39,304 nt of DNA from Agathobacter ruminis (GTDB lineage Bacteria > Bacillota > Clostridia > Lachnospirales > Lachnospiraceae). Shown piece after piece: positions 34,328 through 39,304 of this stretch. The stretch is from positions 1 to 39,304 of the forward strand of contig NZ_PDYG01000032.1 in assembly GCF_002735305.1 (NCBI RefSeq), in the 5' to 3' direction. Positions within the stretch are counted from its first letter, which is position 1. Each line of letters opens with the position of its first letter. The translations under genes and the position numbers were made by a program. The notes under the pieces were generated by a model, which saw only the letters and a program-made list of their open reading frames with translations, did no database searches and was not told the DNA's origin.

Positions 34328-35094
34328 CCGAATCAAAAGCCTATCTGAAAAAAGAATGGTTGGAATTCAAGCGCACACATCGTCTGCTCGCCTTTTGCAT
34401 TCTGTTTGCCGTTTTTGCAATTTTGGGTCCTGCAACTGCCAAGCTGACGCCGTTGCTGCTCGAAGCTTTTCAGGCGGATCTTGAAACGCAGGGAATGCAA
34501 CTGGTCATTTCCGAGCCGGTCGCAATGGATTCCTATATGCAGTTTTTCAAAAATCTTCCAATCCTGCTGATCATTGTAATCATCCTGTTTTCCGGCAGCT
34601 TTACCGGCGAATTCACCAAAGGAACCGGTGTGCTGATGCTGACCAAAGGGCTTTCCAAGCGCAAGATGCTTTTTACCAAATATATCCTCTGGATGCTGAC
34701 CACGCTCGGCGGAATATTCTTATATCTGGCAATCTTCATGGGCTATACCGCATATTATTTTAAATTAACCAATCTGGGCGGTTTCTTTGCCGCAGCCGGA
34801 ATCTATTTGATTTACATTTGGTTTTGGCTTAGCCTGCTACTGTTGATGTCCGTCATCATCAAGTCTGCCGGCATTGTCATTTTGGGTATGGGCGCGGTTT
34901 ATTTTATTCTTTCATTAATCGCAATCATCCCGAATGCGGAGCATTACCTCCCGACAGGTTTGTCACAGGGTGTTGTTTTTGTTGCGGACCCGACGGTCAT
35001 CAAAGACTTTTTGCCTGCGATTCTCATTACCTGCTGTTTGAATATTGTGCTGATCATTGCCTCTGCCCTGCTCGTTCCGCGAAAAGAAGTATAA
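34324..35094 (+). CDS. ABC-2 type transporter permease (YxlG-like)
   Basis: A 256-aa membrane protein with six helices and the ABC-2 feature GEFTKGTGVLMLTKGLSKRK after the second helix. It forms the exporter with the preceding ATPase and is coupled to it through ATGA. No clear terminator follows: a 5-bp hairpin at 35093-35106 lacks a T-run. Confidence 0.9.
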   Translation: MTESKAYLKKEWLEFKRTHRLLAFCILFAVFAILGPATAKLTPLLLEAFQADLETQGMQLVISEPVAMDSYMQFFKNLPILLIIVIILFSGSFTGEFTKGTGVLMLTKGLSKRKMLFTKYILWMLTTLGGIFLYLAIFMGYTAYYFKLTNLGGFFAAAGIYLIYIWFWLSLLLLMSVIIKSAGIVILGMGAVYFILSLIAIIPNAEHYLPTGLSQGVVFVADPTVIKDFLPAILITCCLNIVLIIASALLVPRKEV

Positions 35095-35134
35095 ACGGAC
35101 TTCCGTTCACCTTACTTCAATATTCATCCGCTCG

Positions 35135-35455
35135 TCAATCCTTATCCGCGTACTTTTTGGTGATAACCAGACTATAAATTATCATGATTGCTATGGTTTC
35201 AAACATCACGCCAAGAATTGACAACAGGAGTATCGGCGAGTTTTGGCCAGCCAGTATCGGAAGTCCCAGAAGGATAAAAATGATTCCGTAGAATATAAAT
35301 AATAATCCGGTGGCACGATTATGACCTTTCACATTATTGGCTTTGATTGGCTTCGCATTGGCCCAGAATCCTACTGTTTTCTTCGAAAACATATCTTTTA
35401 TCCCTATGCCAATAATAAATGCACCGCAAAGTGCCCATATCAAAAAAGCAATCAT
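35135..35455 (-). CDS. small three-helix membrane protein of unknown function
   Basis: A 106-aa protein with hydrophobic segments at about 3-21, 49-67 and 74-97 and a conserved-looking loop, GFWANAKPIKANNVKGHNRA, after the first. I have seen similar small proteins in clostridia but know no function. GAGGAG precedes the ATG. It is the last of a minus-strand series and 27 nt from the SdpI-like gene. Confidence 0.75.
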   Translation of the reverse strand: MIAFLIWALCGAFIIGIGIKDMFSKKTVGFWANAKPIKANNVKGHNRATGLLFIFYGIIFILLGLPILAGQNSPILLLSILGVMFETIAIMIIYSLVITKKYADKD

Positions 35456-35482
35456 ATTTTTCTCCTCACAAACCTGGATTTA

Positions 35483-35845
35483 TTATAAATCAAATGTTTT
35501 CTTCAACGCTATTTCAGTAGGAATAATAGAACCCAAAAGCAAAATTAGCTGTACAATCATGAAACAGATACTTACATTGCCAATGCAATCATCACTGCTT
35601 GATGTAAATGGAATCAAGACAATCATCGATGGAATCAGACTGATGAAACCGATTCTAAACCATAATCGCCCGCAATATTCATTGCCGAATTTCCATGTTT
35701 CCTCATTTTTCATTGATCTTTTGGTTCGATATCCCATTAGATGATTAATATTTTTGGGATAATGTTTCCACATAAACCAGCCGCATATGATCATCACTGC
35801 AGGGATAAAACAGTTCATTATCTCCATAAACCACCAAAACCACAT
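35483..35845 (-). CDS. SdpI family membrane protein
   Basis: A 120-aa protein with three helices and the SdpI signature GYRTKRSMKNEETWKFGNEY. In B. subtilis SdpI gives immunity to the SdpC toxin and binds its regulator SdpR; most homologues in other bacteria have no known toxin. This one is the short form covering only the C-terminal half of SdpI. No SdpC- or SdpR-like gene is nearby. AGGAGG lies 8 nt before the ATG. Confidence 0.85.
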   Translation of the reverse strand: MWFWWFMEIMNCFIPAVMIICGWFMWKHYPKNINHLMGYRTKRSMKNEETWKFGNEYCGRLWFRIGFISLIPSMIVLIPFTSSSDDCIGNVSICFMIVQLILLLGSIIPTEIALKKTFDL

Positions 35846-35866
35846 ACCTTTTTCCTCCTGGAAATG

Positions 35867-36283
35867 CTACTCCTCAACCCTTCGAATCCTCGGTTTATTC
35901 GTCTTCTCCTGAAGCCATGGCAATGTCGCATTGGCGAAGACGCCCAGCTCTATCATAATCGCAATCAGCAAAATCAAACCTTTGAGAATGATTCTTACTG
36001 CAAGGCTGCCCAGGTGATCAACCGGCGCCCAGAAAAGAGCGGTCAAAATGATTACGCCGCCAACTGCCGGTGCCAACGCCACGATATGAATAAATGATAA
36101 AATCATATAGAGTATGACAAATGCAATTGCCACTCCATAAGCACCACCCTTACCAATCATTGGCGATAGCTTTTGGTGTATTGGAATTGCCCATATAACT
36201 GCAGGTATGATGTTAATCAGCGGAAATTTATAGTTCTTTTCGTATTTTGTTGTTTTGTTTTCTTCGATGATATATTTTGCCAT
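35867..36283 (-). CDS. membrane protein of unknown function
   Basis: A 138-aa protein with about four helices and charged ends (a Lys/Glu-rich start and RIRRVEE at the C terminus). I recognise no family. The ATG at 36283 is 5 nt after GGAG, which itself overlaps the DUF1848 stop; a GTG two codons earlier is less likely. It is coupled to DUF1848 and followed by SdpI after 21 nt. Confidence 0.7.
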   Translation of the reverse strand: MAKYIIEENKTTKYEKNYKFPLINIIPAVIWAIPIHQKLSPMIGKGGAYGVAIAFVILYMILSFIHIVALAPAVGGVIILTALFWAPVDHLGSLAVRIILKGLILLIAIMIELGVFANATLPWLQEKTNKPRIRRVEE

Positions 36284-36285
36284 TT

Positions 36286-37221
36286 TCACTCCAAAATCGG
36301 CAAGCAGAGTTGCCTGTCAATCCATGATTTCTGAGGGACATCATGGATTTGATCATCCGATCTATAATTACCGATCAAAAACGGTGATGTCGGGTCGTGT
36401 TGCCTGCTAAGCTCCATTACCAGCGTCTGCTCTGCATTGGCATAGCAATAGCGGCACAAATGCTTACAGGTATTGTATGCACCAATATCACAGGATAAAT
36501 AGCAGGCGCATTCAGCCCGCGCACCTTTCTTTTTCGGTGCAATCAATCGCGCACCTATCGCTTTCTCATAATCGCTCAGCTTCATGCAGCCACTGCAATC
36601 TGCACCAAAGGGAGCCAGGTCATCGCCTTCCGCGCAAGGTTTCACCACCATATGGTGCTTCTTTGCAATTGCGATGAGTTCCTTGCCTAAGGAGATTCGA
36701 TCAGCCGGTGGCACTTCTCTCGCCTCCGGGAAATTCCGCCGTACCTTTGGATACAAATCGATAAAGCTAATCACCGTGGTCCCTGTATATCCGTCCAAAG
36801 CCTCTGCGATTTGTGCAAATGCATTGATGTGATAATCCAGTGTGTATTTCTCTGATAATAGAATCGGATCGTACCGCCATCCTATACTGTCCACACCTAC
36901 CAGATCCGATAAGTGTTGAAAATCTCGAATCAATTGATGCTTATCTTTTACATTCGGCTCAATGTCACGCCCATATGGCGTAATACTAACGAACCAATAC
37001 TGCCCATAATCCTTGAGCAAATCCATGTATGAAAACATCGGCGCCGGATTTTTGGTGCAAAAACCAATCGCATCCACCACCGATGGGTCCAGTTGATAAC
37101 GACTCACCTGCTGTTCATTATATGGATTTCGCACACAGACAAAACCTTCTTTTAGCCGGTTTGCAAACCACTCGGCATAAAATCCCGGAATATCCGTACG
37201 CTGCCCTGTATTTATAATCAT
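36286..37221 (-). CDS. DUF1848 domain protein
   Basis: A 311-aa cytoplasmic protein matching DUF1848: an early TDIPGFYAEWFANR, SITPYGRDIEPNV, GWRYDPILL and a Cys-rich end (CACYLSCDIGAYNTC, then KHLCRYCYAN). The spacing of the last cysteines (C-x2-C with neighbours) suggests an iron-sulfur cluster, and the barrel-like pattern recalls radical SAM proteins; biochemical function is unknown to me. It follows peptide deformylase by 57 nt. Confidence 0.88.
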   Translation of the reverse strand: MIINTGQRTDIPGFYAEWFANRLKEGFVCVRNPYNEQQVSRYQLDPSVVDAIGFCTKNPAPMFSYMDLLKDYGQYWFVSITPYGRDIEPNVKDKHQLIRDFQHLSDLVGVDSIGWRYDPILLSEKYTLDYHINAFAQIAEALDGYTGTTVISFIDLYPKVRRNFPEAREVPPADRISLGKELIAIAKKHHMVVKPCAEGDDLAPFGADCSGCMKLSDYEKAIGARLIAPKKKGARAECACYLSCDIGAYNTCKHLCRYCYANAEQTLVMELSRQHDPTSPFLIGNYRSDDQIHDVPQKSWIDRQLCLPILE

Positions 37222-37278
37222 TCCAGTAAAAACCTTTCATTTGATACAACTTCTTCGTACCTAATTATTGCATATGCA

Positions 37279-37689
37279 TCAGATTAAATCTCCGGAAAAA
37301 TGCTGTATCTCATGCTGGATAATCTGCGCTGTAAAATCCTTATACTTGCCATGTTGCTTTTTGAAATTCTGATCCAGGTAATCCACTTCAATTTCCTGAT
37401 AGCGCGTACATGGTCTGACTCCATCCAATGACAAACAGCTTTCCTCGGTTTCGTACTTCCCGCTTCTCTTTGTAATCACAGGATTTACCATAGGAAAAAT
37501 AAACGGGCCGGCCGCCACTACAATAATCTGTTTCTTGACTCCAATCATATTTGCAGCCATTCCCACACATCTATCGCTGTTTGCCTTTAATGTGTCCACT
37601 AAATCTATAATCACCTGTTTATCCGCTTCTGTTGCAGGTTCAGATTTTTGCTGTAAAAAGAGCGGATCTCTAACTATCTGCTTTACCAT
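37279..37689 (-). CDS. def: peptide deformylase, divergent short form
   Basis: A 136-aa metallo-enzyme of the deformylase family that would remove formyl from new N-termini. Motif 2 (ESCLSL, Cys85) and motif 3 (QHEIQH, His126, Glu127, His130) supply the metal site. Motif 1 reads GMAANMIG where GLAAPQIG is usual, so the conserved Gln is replaced by Met. The protein also ends just after motif 3. It may have changed specificity or act on something other than nascent proteins. It is unlikely to be the only deformylase of the cell. Confidence 0.85.
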   Translation of the reverse strand: MVKQIVRDPLFLQQKSEPATEADKQVIIDLVDTLKANSDRCVGMAANMIGVKKQIIVVAAGPFIFPMVNPVITKRSGKYETEESCLSLDGVRPCTRYQEIEVDYLDQNFKKQHGKYKDFTAQIIQHEIQHFSGDLI

Positions 37690-37818
37690 TTAACGCTTCT
37701 TTCCTTTCTTGTTCTTCAAGCCTCCATCTGCATGGCTCGTGCGATATTTGCATCGGTCAAAATAAGTATCAAGCCCAGTCCCAATGGAAAAAGTGCGCCT
37801 GTAATGCATTTTTGTCAT
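37690..37818 (-). CDS. possible 42-aa basic protein or gene remnant
   Basis: An ATG at 37818, 7 nt past the acyltransferase stop, opens a 42-codon frame (MTKMHYRRTFSIGTG...KNKKGKKR) ending immediately before the deformylase ATG (TAAATG). Only a weak AGGA stands upstream. A second frame (37716-37814) reads ITGALFPLGLGLILILTDAN, a convincing membrane helix, but has a stop just before it. The stretch may therefore be a decayed membrane-protein tail rather than a gene. Confidence 0.3.
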   Translation of the reverse strand: MTKMHYRRTFSIGTGLDTYFDRCKYRTSHADGGLKNKKGKKR

Positions 37819-37824
37819 ATAGTC

Positions 37825-38664
37825 CTAAATTCTATGTACGAATCTGTTCTTTGTCTTAGTTTTATTCAACTGTATTAAATAATCGAGCTTTTTTTGACTC
37901 GAATCTAACATATTTAATGTTCTGTCCATCTCATCATAATTGATTGATTCTGCTTCCTGATAGTCATAGATCCATTCATCTCTATGATAATCCTGATGAA
38001 ACTTTTCTATATAATCGTCATAGAAAAGAGTGCTTTCCGTCATATCTGACTTATAATCGTGGACACACGCATAATTCCAAAAGATATCATCTTTTATCTG
38101 TCTTGCCGGATTTCCCGCCCAAGTTGAATTATGTGGAATTCTCTTCCCGGAAATCACCGCATGCCCACCAATAATGCTTCCTGAATCTATTTGAGTTCCT
38201 TTCAGAATCAAGCAGTCTTGTCCTACCCATACATGATCGCCAATATATATACTTTGCGTTGGGTTAACTCTTTTTCGTGTACTACAATCATATATCAAAT
38301 GCGGATCAGAATTTCTCATGCAGATTCCCCATGAAAAAACGCCATAATCACCGATATAGCAATGCCTCTGTTCAGACAATATCACTGTCATTTTACAGGT
38401 TTGAAAATTATGGATGCCCATGTGGAAAACCGAATCATTATATACCGAAACGGTCAATTTATACTCATGGCGATTTGCACCCAAATAAATAACTGAATTG
38501 TCAGCCTTAAAGTCAAGTGAGGATTCTGATAAGGTAACACCTGGCTCGCAGTATAAAATGTTATTGGCTCCATTAAAATTGATTTTAGAGTTTTTGAGGT
38601 TCGGAAACTCTCCCAAAATCTGATTGCCGTCCGCTAATTCTTGTATGTGATTTGTAAAAAACAT
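37825..38664 (-). CDS. hexapeptide-repeat (left-handed beta-helix) acyltransferase
   Basis: A 279-aa protein whose middle (about residues 30-200) has isoleucine-rich hexapeptide repeats and the segment SIYIGDHVWVGQDCLILKG, then GGHAVISGKRIPHNSTWAGNPARQI, typical of trimeric O-acetyltransferases of surface polysaccharides. It probably uses acetyl-CoA. The C-terminal 70 residues are charged and helical. The ATG at 38664 has GGAGG 6 nt upstream; a longer frame starts on that site. The sugar acceptor is unknown; no other polysaccharide genes are nearby. Confidence 0.87.
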   Translation of the reverse strand: MFFTNHIQELADGNQILGEFPNLKNSKINFNGANNILYCEPGVTLSESSLDFKADNSVIYLGANRHEYKLTVSVYNDSVFHMGIHNFQTCKMTVILSEQRHCYIGDYGVFSWGICMRNSDPHLIYDCSTRKRVNPTQSIYIGDHVWVGQDCLILKGTQIDSGSIIGGHAVISGKRIPHNSTWAGNPARQIKDDIFWNYACVHDYKSDMTESTLFYDDYIEKFHQDYHRDEWIYDYQEAESINYDEMDRTLNMLDSSQKKLDYLIQLNKTKTKNRFVHRI

Positions 38665-38730
38665 AGATGACCTCCAATACATTTTTCAATCTGTTTTTTG
38701 AGCAGTAATATGTCTAATAGTGATTTGATA

Positions 38731-39015
38731 CTACTGCTTTGTCCTCTCATCAAATACAATATGTTCGACACCATGATGCTCTGCTTGAAGATATTGCTTC
38801 ATAAAAGTTGGGTAGGTTCTGTACTCATCGAGTGCATCCTCTGCGGTCTCGCCCATATGAACTGCCCCACCGATAGAATAGTAATAATCTTCTTTTTCAT
38901 TTCCGGCGAATAACACATATCCATCCTCCACGATAATTGCCGCGGCACGATAACGAAACCACTTGTTGTCGTTGGTAAAACCGCAATTATATTCTTTTAT
39001 TTCCCTGTTGTTCAT
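38731..39015 (-). pseudogene. NUDIX hydrolase gene with internal deletion
   Basis: The first 63 residues (MNNREIKEYNCGF to GGAVHMGETAEDA) are a normal NUDIX N-terminus and the last 30 (EYRTYPTFMKQYL to HIVFDER) look like a normal C-terminus, but the roughly 80 residues between are missing. The frame is kept. The NUDIX box stops at GETAEDALDEY: the catalytic REUxEE helix is gone, so hydrolase activity is not expected. The join lies near 38830-38835. The ATG at 39015 is used; GGAG is 11 nt upstream. Confidence 0.75.
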
Positions 39016-39084
39016 AAAACTACTGTCTCCTAAAATGTCAAGACTCGCTCGCAAAGTGAGATTCTAATGATTTACCCTTTAATT

Positions 39085-39304
39085 TTATACTACCGGTGTC
39101 CCCACCTCAATCAGATTCCCATCCAAATCATAAAACCGTACAACTTTCTGCCCCCAGCTGTGAGTCATGAGCTTGTTGACATACTTCACATTTGGACAGC
39201 ACGCTTCAAGCTTTTCTACGAAGCCTTCGATGTCCCGTTCTTCGAATTCAAGTCTCGCTCGCGAGACTTGGCGCGAGATTTGCGTCAGCGTAGCTGACAT
39301 ATTT
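39085..39304 (-). CDS. VOC/glyoxalase family protein, C-terminal part (5' end outside or lost)
   Basis: The last 54 residues (ARLEFEERDIEGFVEKL to WGQKVVRFYDLDGNLIEVGTPVV) are the C-terminal half of a vicinal-oxygen-chelate domain with the metal-binding Glu in LIEVG. The upstream part of the frame, to an ATG at 39300, reads through palindromic repeats and does not look like VOC sequence. The frame stays open to the window edge. It is either cut by the edge or truncated by the repeat. Confidence 0.65.
   Translation of the reverse strand, partial: NMSATLTQISRQVSRARLEFEERDIEGFVEKLEACCPNVKYVNKLMTHSWGQKVVRFYDLDGNLIEVGTPVV
39249..39298. repeat. paired palindromic repeats at the VOC gene start
   Basis: CAAGTCTCG-CTCG-CGAGACTTG (39249-39270) and GTCAGC-GTA-GCTGAC (39284-39298) are two perfect inverted repeats 13 bp apart. 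A partial match to the first (CAAGACTCGCTCGC) recurs at 39041-39054, just upstream of the NUDIX remnant. They look like a dispersed palindromic repeat family that has invaded this end of the window. Confidence 0.6.

Noticed and set aside
35093-35106. Hairpin AACGG-ACTT-CCGTT after the ABC-2 permease as a terminator
   Set aside because: A 5-bp stem with no T-run is too weak to call.
38700-38740. AGCAGTA...TACTGCT inverted repeat between the NUDIX remnant and the acyltransferase
   Set aside because: The loop is long and no T-run follows on either strand; it may be chance.
1-39304. CRISPR arrays, tRNA or rRNA genes, prophage genes
   Set aside because: No regularly spaced repeats, cloverleaf-like segments, rRNA-like stretches or phage structural proteins were seen on either strand.

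Overview
The window looks like chromosome of a low-to-mid GC Gram-positive anaerobe of the Lachnospiraceae (Clostridia). This rests on protein family types and gene order: a FabK-based type II fatty-acid operon, a T-box-controlled ThrRS, the clostridial PssA/Psd pair, a GH43/ABC sugar locus, and AGGAGG-type ribosome sites with TTGACA/TATAAT promoters. No rRNA, tRNA, CRISPR array or phage genes were seen. The genus cannot be named from the sequence alone.

Layout. 0-3.6 kb: a MATE exporter with a palindrome on its -10 box; a compact unit (promoter, 49-aa exported peptide, 269-aa membrane-anchored protein, terminator) of unknown function; and a divergent AraC regulator. 3.6-5.8 kb: thrS behind a T-box leader with an ACC (Thr) specifier. 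5.8-15.5 kb: a complete minus-strand fatty-acid operon, acpP-accBCDA-fabH-fabK-fabD-fabG-fabF-fabZ-fabT, with many 1-14 nt overlaps. It is driven by a near-consensus promoter whose -10 lies in an imperfect palindrome, the probable FabT operator. Immediately upstream of that promoter sits a 311-bp element with 36-bp perfect terminal inverted repeats and no gene.

15.8-21.4 kb: membrane lipid genes. A flippase-like LPG-synthase-TM protein, pssA and psd make and perhaps move phosphatidylserine/ethanolamine, with a membrane GGDEF cyclase as last gene. Upstream are an aldo/keto reductase and a PAP2-type phosphatase. 21.4-28.4 kb: a hemicellulose-oligosaccharide locus. An AraC regulator and an acetylesterase are divergent from an ABC importer (binding protein, two permeases, no ATPase) and a cytoplasmic GH43 enzyme; a strong hairpin separates the binding protein from the permeases.

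28.4-33.0 kb: a four-domain CoA-disulfide reductase/rhodanese/TusA/DsrE fusion, an acyltransferase-3 membrane protein whose stop codon lies inside its own terminator, and a DUF4846 protein. 33.1-35.1 kb: a PLDc_N small protein and a two-gene ABC exporter, in an order like Bacillus yxlEFG. 35.1-39.3 kb: small membrane proteins (one SdpI-like), DUF1848, a divergent peptide deformylase and a hexapeptide acyltransferase. The end is decaying: a NUDIX gene with the middle missing and a VOC-domain gene running off the edge through palindromic repeats.

The best candidates for something undescribed are the 49-aa peptide/anchored-protein unit at 1.6-2.7 kb, the inverted-repeat element against the fatty-acid promoter, and the cyclase in the phospholipid operon. 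None can be proved from sequence alone.
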